NCBI GenBank assembly: GCA_017399005.1 | Contig: JAFQEO010000004.1 | Location: 82,902 to 146,901, forward strand | Reading direction: 5' to 3' | Length of the DNA: 64,000 nt | Source: Peptococcaceae bacterium | GTDB taxonomy: Bacteria > Bacillota > Peptococcia > Peptococcales > Peptococcaceae | Part shown: positions 17,955 through 25,824 of the stretch, in pieces | Layout of the letters: the number at the start of each line of letters is the position of its first letter | How positions within the stretch are numbered: the stretch's first letter is position 1 | Position numbers and translations under genes: made by a program | Notes under the pieces: generated by a model | Database searches by the model: none | What the model saw: the letters and a program-made list of their open reading frames with translations, nothing else | What the model was told of the DNA's origin: nothing

Positions 17955-18889
17955 CTTTCACTCTCAACCCCTTGTAAATTCATCCAGGTCTGCTGAATCA
18001 ATTGTATAATTTTCTTTTCACGAACAGAATAATTGTCCTTCCGATAAACCCATCCAGATTTATATGTCCATTTAAAATCAGATATATAAACTTCCTTCAA
18101 ATTTTGCTGATAATTTTTGTTATCAGAATGAAGACCAAATCTTGGAAGAAATGTTGTATAATAATTGGATTTTTCCACTAAATGCCTTGATGTATAAATA
18201 TCGTGCAAAATTGCAATACGTTCTTTATATCCGTGTTTTTGAAAAAAGCTTAAAAATATTTCACTTACCTGATATCTCGATGCCAATATCGAATGCTGTA
18301 AAAATTCTTCCAGACACACAGCATCCCTGTGATATAGCGGATGATTCGGCCCTATCGCAAAACACATGTCTCCTTGAGTAACCGTTGAAAAAACCAGATT
18401 GTTTTTTTTCAGCTCATCTTGATAAAACTCTTCATCCACACTGTTTAACTGTAAAAGTCCCATCAGATAATTTCCTTGTGCGACTTCTCGAATAATTTCT
18501 AAATTATTACGATCCTCTAAACAAATTTGTAATCTTGAATATTGTTTCTGCAATTGTATAATTAAATCTACTAACTGCAGATTATACCCGTGAGAAGCAC
18601 CTGCAATAAAAACCTTTCCTGACATTTCATCCAAAAAAGTATTTTTGAGGTTTAATAATTCTCGTATATCCATATCAATTAGAGCGGCTATTTCTAATAC
18701 CTGCTGCCCTTTTTCCGTGAAAGAGATTCCTTTATTGCTCCTCTTTACAATCTGATAATTCAGTTCATCCTCAAGATTTTTAATGGCCATACTAATTGTA
18801 GACTGCGATACATTTAACCGTTTTGCGGTTTTTAAATACGAACCCTCTTTTGATAAGGCCAGTAAAAATTGCAATTGATTCAGTTGCAT
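17951..18889 (-). CDS. LysR-type transcriptional regulator (first of pair)
   Basis: A 312-residue LysR protein, HTH at 1-60 (ALSKEGSYLKTAKRLNVSQSTISMAIKNLEDELNY segment) and effector-binding domain from about 90. It is AT-rich and clearly divergent from its neighbour, so the pair is not a recent duplication. Two co-translated LysR regulators in front of one catabolic operon is unusual and could mean heterodimers or separate sensing of substrate and product. A 7-6-7 palindrome lies 20 nt upstream of the start and is a candidate autoregulatory site. Confidence 0.92.
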   Translation of the reverse strand: MQLNQLQFLLALSKEGSYLKTAKRLNVSQSTISMAIKNLEDELNYQIVKRSNKGISFTEKGQQVLEIAALIDMDIRELLNLKNTFLDEMSGKVFIAGASHGYNLQLVDLIIQLQKQYSRLQICLEDRNNLEIIREVAQGNYLMGLLQLNSVDEEFYQDELKKNNLVFSTVTQGDMCFAIGPNHPLYHRDAVCLEEFLQHSILASRYQVSEIFLSFFQKHGYKERIAILHDIYTSRHLVEKSNYYTTFLPRFGLHSDNKNYQQNLKEVYISDFKWTYKSGWVYRKDNYSVREKKIIQLIQQTWMNLQGVESER

Positions 18890-18903
18890 TCTATCACGCC
18901 CTA

Positions 18904-18931
18904 GTTATCATAATATAGTTTCATATTATCA
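18904..18931. promoter_or_regulatory. Palindrome upstream of the LysR pair
   Basis: ATAATAT (18910-18916) and ATATTAT (18923-18929) form an inverted repeat, bordered on both sides by TTATCA. The shared TTATCA element with the palindrome at 16935 suggests one regulator acts at both places. Confidence 0.4.
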
Positions 18932-18957
18932 CAAAACACAAATAAATTACAAATATT

Positions 18958-19476
18958 TTAACTGTACCACGCCGCCACAAATAACAGGTTTTCATAATAC
19001 TTGCCATCGCCCAGTTTTACCTCCGGGGCAAACACAAGGAGCAGGCAATCATCATCATATCCATGTATATCATGATTAACTACAAAATAATAAACCTCTT
19101 GCTCCAGTTCCCGCGGCAGGAAATACCCTTCTGGATGCTCGCTTCTTTCCGGATTCATCATCCATTCAAAATTTTCATGCTGAAATGCCTTCCCTTTCTG
19201 CCAGTTGAATTTTGCCATTAGCTTATCCGGATTGCGATATTGCCATACGCTGTAATCTTCTCCATCACCCATCCAGCCCTGTGTATTATATTCATATAAT
19301 CGGGCTGCTCCGTCAGTTGGAATCTCCACACCAAAATTAGACTGAACACTGCTCAAATCCATACGTGGAAACAGAGTTACACCCCCGGCAATAAAAAGAA
19401 GCACTACCAGACAGCCCGCCAGAAAAATCTTAAACCACTTCGTATCTTTCCACCATTCTTTCTCGATAAATACCAT
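18958..19476 (-). CDS. Unrecognised single-pass membrane protein
   Basis: A 172-residue protein with a short basic/aromatic cytoplasmic head (FIEKEWWKDTKWFKIF), one membrane segment (about 18-38) and a polar outer domain rich in Trp, Tyr and Asp. Within it are the patches GWMGDGEDYSVWQYRNPDKLM and NHDIHGYDDDCLLLVFAPEV. I do not recognise the family. ATG at 19476 follows AGGAAAGGAGAGG; the longer frame begins without a ribosome site. It has no operon partner: the LysR pair starts 68 nt downstream and a nitroreductase ends 140 nt upstream. Confidence 0.7.
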   Translation of the reverse strand: MVFIEKEWWKDTKWFKIFLAGCLVVLLFIAGGVTLFPRMDLSSVQSNFGVEIPTDGAARLYEYNTQGWMGDGEDYSVWQYRNPDKLMAKFNWQKGKAFQHENFEWMMNPERSEHPEGYFLPRELEQEVYYFVVNHDIHGYDDDCLLLVFAPEVKLGDGKYYENLLFVAAWYS

Positions 19477-19561
19477 ATAGCCTCTCCTTTCCTCTATTGC
19501 ATCAACTGTACTATTCAATACCATACACTTATATCATATCAATTATTTACCTATTGTCAAG

Positions 19562-19607
19562 CAAAATAAAAACAGACCTTACATTCATCCGAATGTAAAG
19601 TCTGTTT
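19562..19607 (-). terminator. Nitroreductase terminator
   Basis: AAACAGACCTTACATTC (19570-19586) pairs with GAATGTAAAGTCTGTTT (19591-19607) with one mismatch. T-rich sequence follows on the minus strand. Confidence 0.85.
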
Positions 19608-19617
19608 GCTTTGATGT

Positions 19618-20139
19618 TTAAAATACTTCGTTATGGATTTTTCCGTACTGTAATGTTTCTAAATCTCTCCCTGGTTTCTCCTCATCCGGTACGCCCAGTG
19701 CCAGTACTGCCAGAACTTCATACTGCTCTGGAATATGCAGCAATTCCTTAATAAATGCACTGCTCATCTGCTCCTCGCCCTGTGCCGTGCGGTTGCGAAT
19801 CTGAATCCAGCAGGAGCCAAGGCCCAAGGTTTCTGCCTCCATCTGCATGATGGTCATGGCAATGCTGCAGTCCTCCACCCACACATCGGTTACCGAGGTA
19901 TCGCCCAGCACCACAATGGCTGCCGGTGTGTCCGGTAAAAATGCCTGCTGCGGATGGCGGCATCTGCCCAGCGCTTTTAAGGTTTCCCGGTTCTGCACCA
20001 CCACAAATTCCCACGGGGTTCGGCCGCGAGACGACGGCGACAGCAGCGCTGCCTGCATGATTTTTTCCAGCTTTGCCGCCTCTACCGGCTCCTGTTTATA
20101 TTTGCGGATACTTCTTCGTTTCATTAATAAATCCAGCAT
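19618..20139 (-). CDS. Nitroreductase family protein
   Basis: A 173-residue FMN-dependent nitroreductase-fold protein. RRSIRKYKQEPVE at the N-terminus supplies FMN phosphate contacts, LSPSSRGRTPWEFVVVQ follows, and the helix TIMQMEAETLGLGSCWIQIRNR and LALGVPDEEKPGRD complete the fold. Members reduce nitro compounds, quinones or enones with NAD(P)H; the natural substrate is unknown. ATG at 20139 follows CAGGAG. It is a single-gene unit between two hairpins. Confidence 0.88.
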   Translation of the reverse strand: MLDLLMKRRSIRKYKQEPVEAAKLEKIMQAALLSPSSRGRTPWEFVVVQNRETLKALGRCRHPQQAFLPDTPAAIVVLGDTSVTDVWVEDCSIAMTIMQMEAETLGLGSCWIQIRNRTAQGEEQMSSAFIKELLHIPEQYEVLAVLALGVPDEEKPGRDLETLQYGKIHNEVF

Positions 20140-20190
20140 GATTATCACTCCTGAAAACAGTTTTGCTCTCATTATACCTCATATACACAG

Positions 20191-20228
20191 AAAAAAGCCA
20201 CTGTTTCTGAATCATCGGAAACAGTGGC
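20191..20228 (-). terminator. mqo terminator
   Basis: GCCACTGTTTC (20197-20207) pairs with GAAACAGTGGC (20218-20228), followed by six T on the minus strand. Confidence 0.92.
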
Positions 20229-20245
20229 CTGATGTTAAGCAATTT

Positions 20246-21703
20246 CTAGTTCAGTTTTAAGGTTGCTGCGGTGGAAGCCTGTACCTGTTTTAACAGGTCT
20301 GGATTTTTTTCCAGAGGGATGCCGTAGGTTGGAATCATTTCCCGGATTCTGCCTTCCCACTGCGGGAATTCCTGCGGGAAGCAGCGTTTTAATAAATTCA
20401 CCATAACATCCACAGCCACCGATGCCCCTGGAGAAGCGCCCAGCAGAGCAGCGATGCTGCCATCGGCTGCACATACCACTTCGGTACCGAACTGCAGAAC
20501 ACCTTTTGGCTTGATAACCTGTACACGCTGACCGGCTACGATTAAGTCCCAGTCTTCCAGTTTTGCATTTGGCACAAAGTTCTGTAAATCCTTCAGACGA
20601 GCCTCGTCGTTTAACATCAGCTGGCCAATCAGATATTTTACCAGCCCCAGCTCTTTTACGGCACACAGCAGCATGGTTGCCAGGTTGTGCGGTTTTACGG
20701 ATAACGGTAAATCCAGGAACGAGCCTGTTTTCAGGAATTTTGGAGAGAACCCTGCAAACGGCCCGAACAGCAGAGATTCCTCGCCGTCAATGTAGCGGGT
20801 ATCCAGATGCGGAACCGACATTGGAGGCGCCCCCACTTTTGCCTTGCTGTATACTTTGGCGTGATGTTCTTTCACCACTTCCGGATTTTTGCAAACCATA
20901 AACAGACCGCTGATTGGGAACCCGCCGATGCCTTTGCCCTCGGTGATGCCGGATTTCTGCAACAGCGGCAGGCTGCCGCCGCCGGCACCTAAAAATACAA
21001 AACGGGCTGTCACCGTTTCGGTGTGATGACCGCTGCGCATTTTAATATCCCACTGGCCGTCGCTGTTGCGGGATACATCTTTTACCGTTGTATTGTAATG
21101 CACGGTAACGCCTTTTTTCACCAGGTTGTCAATCAGCTTGGTAGTCAGAGCACCAAAGTTTACATCGGTGCCGTTTTCAATGCGGGTTGCCGCCATCGGG
21201 TCATTGCCGGTGCGGCTTTCCATCATCAGAGGAACCCATTCTTTCATTTTTTCCGGGTCCTCGGTATATTCCATGCCTTCAAACAAAGGATTCTGCGATA
21301 ACACCGCATAGCGTTTTCTTAAAAAGTCCACATTTTTTTTGCCTTCGATAAAGCTCATGTGCGGAATCGGCATGATGAAATCCTGCGGATTGTCAATCTG
21401 CCCGCTGTTTACCAGATAAGACCAGAACTGACGGCTCACCTGGAACTGCTCATTGATTTTAATGGCTTTTGTTACATCCATAGTGCCATCCGGCTGTTCC
21501 ACCGAATAGTTCAGTTCACACAGAGCCGAGTGGCCTGTGCCGGCGTTGTTCCAAGGGTCGGTACTTTCCAGCCCGGCAGCGCCCAGTTTTTCCACAATGA
21601 TAATATTCCATTCCGGTTCCAGTTCTTTAATTAAAGTACCCAGGGTAGCACTCATAACCCCGGCACCGACTAACACAACATCTGCTTTCTTCTGTTTTGC
21701 CAT
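20246..21703 (-). CDS. mqo: Malate:quinone oxidoreductase
   Basis: A 485-residue FAD protein of the Mqo family. [22 protein letters not shown] (9-30) binds [32 protein letters not shown] (38-66) is the family hallmark, and [18 protein letters not shown] occurs mid-protein. Mqo oxidises malate to oxaloacetate at the membrane surface and reduces menaquinone. In an anaerobe this can run next to fumarase and fumarate respiration. The gene lies upstream-distal to the fumarase pair on the same strand (250 nt apart, with a palindromic repeat between), so it probably has its own promoter and ends at its own terminator. Confidence 0.96.
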   Translation of the reverse strand: MAKQKKADVVLVGAGVMSATLGTLIKELEPEWNIIIVEKLGAAGLESTDPWNNAGTGHSALCELNYSVEQPDGTMDVTKAIKINEQFQVSRQFWSYLVNSGQIDNPQDFIMPIPHMSFIEGKKNVDFLRKRYAVLSQNPLFEGMEYTEDPEKMKEWVPLMMESRTGNDPMAATRIENGTDVNFGALTTKLIDNLVKKGVTVHYNTTVKDVSRNSDGQWDIKMRSGHHTETVTARFVFLGAGGGSLPLLQKSGITEGKGIGGFPISGLFMVCKNPEVVKEHHAKVYSKAKVGAPPMSVPHLDTRYIDGEESLLFGPFAGFSPKFLKTGSFLDLPLSVKPHNLATMLLCAVKELGLVKYLIGQLMLNDEARLKDLQNFVPNAKLEDWDLIVAGQRVQVIKPKGVLQFGTEVVCAADGSIAALLGASPGASVAVDVMVNLLKRCFPQEFPQWEGRIREMIPTYGIPLEKNPDLLKQVQASTAATLKLN

Positions 21704-21753
21704 AAGTCACCATTCTCTCTGAAAAAATATTTATCAAATATGTTTATTCCAAC

Positions 21754-21794
21754 GGGCGGATGTGCTGGCGCGTTCTTCTGCGCTGAATCCGCCC
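21754..21794. repeat. REP-like hairpin GGGCGGAT...ATCCGCCC
   Basis: An 8-bp perfect stem (21754-21761 with 21787-21794) encloses a GC-rich loop. It stands between mqo and the dispersed palindrome described next. The shape is that of a short extragenic palindrome; no second copy was seen in this window. Confidence 0.45.
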
Positions 21795-21844
21795 CTACAA
21801 ATTTATCTCAATTAACACAGCCCTGTAAAATCCGGGACGACGGA

Positions 21845-21947
21845 TTTTTTTCGCAGAACAAGGCGGATTTTGATTTTTTGAGCGACGCGTATTAAACATA
21901 CGCAAGGCGAGAAAAATCAAAAACAACGCAGTTATGCGGAAAAAAGA
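21845..21947. repeat. Dispersed ~100-nt palindromic element, copy A
   Basis: An imperfect inverted repeat running from a T7 block to an A6 block. Nested pairs are TTGATTTTT with AAAAATCAA and the central GCGTAT (21887) with ATACGC (21898). It ends one base from the stop codon of the fumarase beta gene. Copies B (37789-37890) and C (27517-27627) share the block order and many exact words (CAAGGCGG, ACGC, CAAAACAAC, AAAAAAGA). Confidence 0.85.
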
Positions 21948-22508
21948 CTAGTCCTGCTTATATTGTTTAATACCCAGTTCGTACAGATTATTCCCCTCAC
22001 TGTCAATCGCCACGATACAAGGCAAATCCTCCACCTCTAACCGGCGGATAGCTTCGGTGCCCAGTTCGTCGTAGGCAATCACCTCGGCTTTTTTCACCGC
22101 ATGGGAGATGGAAACGCCGGTGCCGCCGATGGCTGCCAGATACACGGCATTGCATTCCACCATGGCATCCACCACATTCTGCCCGCGAGGGCCTTTGCCC
22201 AGCATGCCCTTTAACCCGGCCTGACGCATCAGCACCGGTGCATAGCTGTCCATACGGCTGCTTGTGGTCGGCCCGCAGGAGCCGATTGGCTGGCCCGGTT
22301 TTGCAGGTGCCGGCCCCACATAGTAAATCAGCTGATTGTGTAAATCCACCGGCAGTTCGTTCCCGGCTGCCAGTGCTTCCACCATCCGTTTATGCGCCTT
22401 GTCGCGGGCTGTGTAAATCACACCGGATAAGGCAACGCTGTCACCGGCTTTTAAGCCTTTCACAGCTTCCTCCGTCAGAGGCGTGGTCAGTTTTTTAATG
22501 TCACTCAT
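21948..22508 (-). CDS. Fumarate hydratase (class I, Fe-S), beta subunit
   Basis: A 186-residue C-terminal-type subunit of the Fe-S dependent fumarase/tartrate dehydratase family. The substrate and swivelling-domain motifs are clear: VALSGVIYTARDKAHKRM (25-42), YYVGPAPAKPGQPIGSCGPTTSSRMD (62-87) and GKGPRGQNVVDAMVECNAVYLAAIGG. With the alpha subunit it interconverts fumarate and malate in the cytoplasm. AAGGAGG precedes the ATG, 14 nt after the alpha gene stop. Tartrate dehydratase is possible but the mqo neighbour favours fumarase. A palindromic repeat abuts the stop. Confidence 0.93.
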   Translation of the reverse strand: MSDIKKLTTPLTEEAVKGLKAGDSVALSGVIYTARDKAHKRMVEALAAGNELPVDLHNQLIYYVGPAPAKPGQPIGSCGPTTSSRMDSYAPVLMRQAGLKGMLGKGPRGQNVVDAMVECNAVYLAAIGGTGVSISHAVKKAEVIAYDELGTEAIRRLEVEDLPCIVAIDSEGNNLYELGIKQYKQD

Positions 22509-22522
22509 GTTGCACAGCCTCC

Positions 22523-23368
22523 TTATAATACCACTTCTTTATGACGCGCTGCATGGCAGTTGATGTTTACCGCCACCGGCAGCATGGCAATGTGGGTTGG
22601 ATAATACTCAATATGCACAGCCAGAGCGGTTACTCTGCCGCCTAAGCCCTGCGGCCCGATACCGGTTTTATTGATTTCAGCCAGCAGTTCTTCTTCCAGT
22701 GCGGCATATAACTCGTTTTCATTGCGGGAACCGATTTCACGGGTCAGCGCTTTTTTGGCCAGCATCGGTGCTTTTTCCATAGTGCCGCCAACGCCAATGC
22801 CAACCACAATCGGCGGGCACGGATTGCCGCCTGCATTGCGCACGGTATCCAGAATAAACTGTTTTGCCCCTTCCAGACCATCGGCCGGCTTCAGCATTTT
22901 CATCGCACCCATGTTTTCGCTTCCGGCACCTTTCGGCACCACCATAATACGCAGCTTGTCCCCCGGCACGATTTCGGTGTGGATGACAGCCGGTGTGTTA
23001 TCGCCGGTGTTATTGCGGTCAAACAGCGGCTCATGCACCACCGATTTGCGCAGATAGCCATCCTCGTAGCCCTGACGCACCCCTTCGTTTACAGCATCGG
23101 TTAAGCTGCCGTCTGTAATATGCACATCCTGGCCCACTTCCAGATACACCACTGCAATGCCGGTATCCTGGCACATAGCCTGACGGCTCTCCCTTGCCAT
23201 CTGGCAGTTCTGCACAATCTGTTCCAGGCAGTACCTGCCAAAAGGCGATTCCTCCCGTTTCAGGCCATCCTGCAGCGCCTGTTCCACATCGGCAGGCAGG
23301 TCATAGTTCACATCCATGCAGAGCTGACGCACAGCTGCGGTTACCTCCTGCACCGAAATTGATTTCAT
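22523..23368 (-). CDS. Fumarate hydratase (class I, Fe-S), alpha subunit
   Basis: A 281-residue alpha subunit carrying the oxygen-labile [4Fe-4S] cluster. Conserved cluster-region segments are visible: AMCQDTGIAVVYLEVG (63-78, with cluster Cys65), PKGAGSENMGAMKMLKPADG and GNPCPPIVVGIGVGGTMEKA (Cys about 183). The C-terminal part contains GPQGLGGRVTALAVHIEYYPTHIAMLPVAVNINCHAARH with a third Cys. It is the first gene of the two-gene fumarase operon. Together with mqo and pyruvate carboxylase it supports a reductive or oxidative C4-dicarboxylate branch. Confidence 0.94.
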   Translation of the reverse strand: MKSISVQEVTAAVRQLCMDVNYDLPADVEQALQDGLKREESPFGRYCLEQIVQNCQMARESRQAMCQDTGIAVVYLEVGQDVHITDGSLTDAVNEGVRQGYEDGYLRKSVVHEPLFDRNNTGDNTPAVIHTEIVPGDKLRIMVVPKGAGSENMGAMKMLKPADGLEGAKQFILDTVRNAGGNPCPPIVVGIGVGGTMEKAPMLAKKALTREIGSRNENELYAALEEELLAEINKTGIGPQGLGGRVTALAVHIEYYPTHIAMLPVAVNINCHAARHKEVVL

Positions 23369-23414
23369 ATATACATCCCCCGTTCCTGTTCTGGTTTATC
23401 CGGAACAATTCCCC

Positions 23415-23439
23415 CGTGTTTCACTACACTTGAAACACG
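23415..23439. promoter_or_regulatory. 9-7-9 inverted repeat in the fumarase leader
   Basis: CGTGTTTCA (23415-23423) and TGAAACACG (23431-23439) are perfectly complementary, 47 nt upstream of the fumarase alpha start and downstream of its likely promoter. It may be a repressor operator or an mRNA hairpin. Confidence 0.4.
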
Positions 23440-23479
23440 TTACCCGGCAATCGAAAAATTCACAATTCTTAATCTATTT

Positions 23480-23508
23480 ATTATACACCTTTCTGTTTTA
23501 TTCGTCAC
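23480..23508 (-). promoter_or_regulatory. Candidate fumarase promoter
   Basis: On the minus strand a perfect TATAAT (23480-23485) is preceded at 17 nt by GTGACG, a 4/6 match to TTGACA. Confidence 0.5.
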
Positions 23509-23731
23509 TAGTAAATCCTCCGGCTGTATGCGGATTCCACATATTTTCTTTTCTTCTATCCGCACTTCTGGCCGCTCTTCCGGCTGCTCTTCTGTACGCC
23601 CCTTTGGCCTTCCCTTCCGCTTTCGCTCCTGTCCTGTATCTCTGTTCTGTATACAATGTTCAGAATAATCAGAAATTTTTAATGATAAAATATTTTTGTC
23701 AGAAAAATAACCGGTTTCCCGGTTTCCCGAA

Positions 23732-23760
23732 TTGTCTTTTCCACTTAATTGTGCGATAAT
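23732..23760 (+). promoter_or_regulatory. putP promoter in the 428-nt fumarase-putP intergenic region
   Basis: TTGTCT (23732-23737), a 17-nt spacer and GATAAT (23755-23760). The divergent intergenic region 23369-23796 holds this, the fumarase promoter and the inverted repeat at 23415; I see no convincing gene in it, only a Leu/Phe-rich frame without a ribosome site. Confidence 0.5.
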
Positions 23761-23796
23761 GAAAAAATACTATTCATATTTTTTAGGAGGAATATC

Positions 23797-25293
23797 ATGG
23801 ATCGTCAATTTGGTATTTTTATGGTCATTGCGATTTATATGGTCATCATGATTAGCATTGGTTTCTACTATGCACGCCGCAATACCACCGTATCCGATTA
23901 CGTATTAGGCGGCCGCAGCCTTGGCCCGTGGGTAACCGCACTGAGTGCCCAGGCATCCGACATGAGCGGCTGGCTCTTAACCGGCTTACCAGGGCTGGCA
24001 TATCTGTCTCTGGCAGGCTTTAAAGAAGCAAGCTGGACAGCCATCGGTTTATTAATCGGTACATTTTTAAACTGGGTATTCGTTGCAAGACGTTTACGCA
24101 GCTTTACAGAAGTATCCCAGAACTCTTTAACCCTGCCGGACTACCTGCAGAACCGTTTCCGGGACAAATCTTCCATTCTGAAAACCGCTACTGCTGTGGC
24201 AAGTGTTGTGTTCTTCTTAGTATACACATCCTCCATGTTTGTAGCCGGTGCAAAACTGTTCTCCACCATCTTCCCGTTAACCTATACACAGGGCTTACTG
24301 GTAGGCAGCTTGATTATCATCTCCTACACCTTCCTGGGCGGGTTCCTGGCCGTATGTACCACTGACGCCATTCAGGGCATGCTGATGTTCTTTGCGCTGA
24401 TGGTTGTTCCTATGACAGTTGTTTCCGCGGTAGGCGGCGTAGGCACCACATTTGCAAGCATCGACCCTGCAAACTGGCAGCTGTTCCCGAACGGCGACGG
24501 CAGTGTTACCTGGCTGTTAATCGCATCTTCTCTGGCATGGGGGCTTGGTTACTTTGGCCAGCCGCACATCCTGGTGCGTTTCATGGCAATTGAAAAACCA
24601 AAAGATATCAAACCGGCAACCATCGTTGCTATGGTATGGGTATCCATCACCTTATTTGCCGCTGTTATGATTGGGCCTCTGGGGCACCTGTTCCTGGATG
24701 CACCACTGGCAGACGGCCAGCACGAAACCATCTTTATGGTGCTGATTAACTCCATGTTCGGCCCTATTTTAACTGGTGTATTCATGTCTGCCATTCTGGC
24801 GGCTATCATGTCCACTGCAGCATCCCAGCTGCTGGTAGCTTCTTCCGCACTGTCCAACGACCTGTACAAAGGCCTGTTCCGTAAAAACGCATCGGAAAGA
24901 GAAACCATGAACGTAAGCCGTATTGCTGTACTGGTTATCTCCTTTACCGCCATCTTCCTGGGTATGGACCCGAACAGCTCCATCTTTGGTATCGTAAGCT
25001 TTGCATGGGCTGGTTTAGGGGCATCCTTCGGTCCGGCTGTACTGATGAGCCTGTACTGGAAACGCATGACCTTAAAAGGTGCCATTGCCGGCGTTATCAC
25101 CGGTGCTGTAGGCAGCGTGGCTTTCTACTGGCTGAAAGTAAACGTGGGCGGTATCTTCTCCGTATACGAACTGCTGCCAGCCTTCATTCTGGCAATTGCA
25201 GCAATCGTAGTATTCTCCCTGCTGGATAAAGAACCATCCAAAGACATGCTGGATGAATTCGACGCAGCAGTGAAACACTCGAAAGAAAACTAA
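23797..25293 (+). CDS. putP: Sodium/proline symporter PutP
   Basis: A 498-residue sodium:solute symporter with about 13 membrane spans. PutP-type landmarks are VSDYVLGGRSLGPWVTALSAQASDMSGWLLTGLPG (about 32-66), LPDYLQNRF near 115 and WGLGYFGQPHILVRFMAI (about 248-265). The Ser/Ala-rich span MSAILAAIMSTAASQLLVASSALSNDLYK carries Na+ ligands. It imports proline with sodium, as nutrient or osmoprotectant. ATG at 23797 follows TTAGGAGG; a frame extending 48 nt upstream runs through the promoter. It is a single-gene unit ending at a strong terminator. Confidence 0.95.
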   Translation: MDRQFGIFMVIAIYMVIMISIGFYYARRNTTVSDYVLGGRSLGPWVTALSAQASDMSGWLLTGLPGLAYLSLAGFKEASWTAIGLLIGTFLNWVFVARRLRSFTEVSQNSLTLPDYLQNRFRDKSSILKTATAVASVVFFLVYTSSMFVAGAKLFSTIFPLTYTQGLLVGSLIIISYTFLGGFLAVCTTDAIQGMLMFFALMVVPMTVVSAVGGVGTTFASIDPANWQLFPNGDGSVTWLLIASSLAWGLGYFGQPHILVRFMAIEKPKDIKPATIVAMVWVSITLFAAVMIGPLGHLFLDAPLADGQHETIFMVLINSMFGPILTGVFMSAILAAIMSTAASQLLVASSALSNDLYKGLFRKNASERETMNVSRIAVLVISFTAIFLGMDPNSSIFGIVSFAWAGLGASFGPAVLMSLYWKRMTLKGAIAGVITGAVGSVAFYWLKVNVGGIFSVYELLPAFILAIAAIVVFSLLDKEPSKDMLDEFDAAVKHSKEN

Positions 25294-25324
25294 TCACACA
25301 AAACTCAAAACAAGACGGTAAAGT

Positions 25325-25358
25325 AAAACCGGGCTTCCCTGCGGAGGCCCGGTTTTTT
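25325..25358 (+). terminator. putP terminator
   Basis: AAAACCGGGC (25325-25334) pairs with GCCCGGTTTT (25347-25356) in a strong stem ending in six T. Confidence 0.93.
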
Positions 25359-25390
25359 GTGGTTATGTGTAGTTTTTTATCATTTGTTAA

Positions 25391-25420
25391 CCAGCAAATC
25401 GTTCTGTATACATGCCCTCT
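25391..25420. repeat. Direct repeat flanking the toxin-like unit, copy 1
   Basis: A 30-nt stretch ending in TGTATACATGCCCTCT matches 25836-25865 at 25 of 30 positions in the same orientation. The two copies bracket the small toxin-like gene and its terminator. Confidence 0.7.
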
Positions 25421-25526
25421 CCGTCAGGCTGTCGGCTCAGATTCTTCCTAATAGCGGATTTATTTAATAAAGTAATTTTATGGAAGTACAGTACATAATT
25501 CGACAAGGTTTTTGGAAGTGCTGTGC

Positions 25527-25571
25527 TATACTCCTCTCTGTTGCCGTGCCCAGAATCTGGTAACAGAGAGG
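25527..25571 (+). promoter_or_regulatory. -10 element and SD-sequestering hairpin
   Basis: TATACT (25527-25532) is followed at once by CCTCTCTGTTGCC (25533-25545), which pairs with GGTAACAGAGAGG (25559-25571) over 13 bp including one G-U. The right arm overlaps the ribosome site of the downstream 27-codon gene, so translation should be blocked unless the stem opens. Confidence 0.6.
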
Positions 25572-25581
25572 GGGTGACATC

Positions 25582-25665
25582 GTGGATATCCAAATCTTCA
25601 TTTCATCCGTTATTGCTGGTCTTGTTGCCAATTTTCTTTGGTGGCTTGTAACTCGCAAACGGTAA
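25582..25665 (+). CDS. Type I toxin-like membrane peptide, 27 aa
   Basis: A GTG-initiated 27-codon frame behind GAGAGGGGGTG. The peptide is acidic at the start, has one hydrophobic span (IFISSVIAGLVANFLWWLV, residues 5-23) and ends in TRKR. This is the build of small membrane toxins of type I toxin-antitoxin systems and of holin-like peptides in Bacillota. Support comes from its own -10, a leader hairpin that hides the ribosome site, a perfect 16-bp terminator 35 nt downstream, and flanking direct repeats. An antisense or trans RNA antitoxin is expected but I cannot point to its promoter. A non-toxic small membrane protein is the alternative. Confidence 0.55.
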   Translation: MDIQIFISSVIAGLVANFLWWLVTRKR

Positions 25666-25700
25666 CGGCAACATAACTTCTATGAAAGGAGGTATACACA

Positions 25701-25739
25701 AAGAAAAAAGCAGCGGGCCCAAACCGCTGCTTTTTTCTT
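25701..25739 (+). terminator. Terminator of the toxin-like unit
   Basis: AAGAAAAAAGCAGCGG (25701-25716) pairs perfectly with CCGCTGCTTTTTTCTT (25724-25739). A GGAGG word at 25688 just before it has no start codon and is probably structural. The symmetric A/T runs could also terminate a transcript from the other side. Confidence 0.85.
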
Positions 25740-25824
25740 TGTGCTCTGGTTATACGAATCTCATGGACTCCTTTACCTTCGCTTTCATCCGTTGCCTTTA
25801 CTATACCACATAGCATCGGCAATT

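Noticed and set aside
21845..21947. Palindromic element as a simple intrinsic terminator
   Set aside because: The run at the end away from the stop is A-rich on the transcribed strand, not T-rich, and two other copies have the same long structure.
23430..23759. 109-codon plus-strand frame between fumarase and putP
   Set aside because: Leu/Phe/Pro-rich with no ribosome site and it crosses both promoters.
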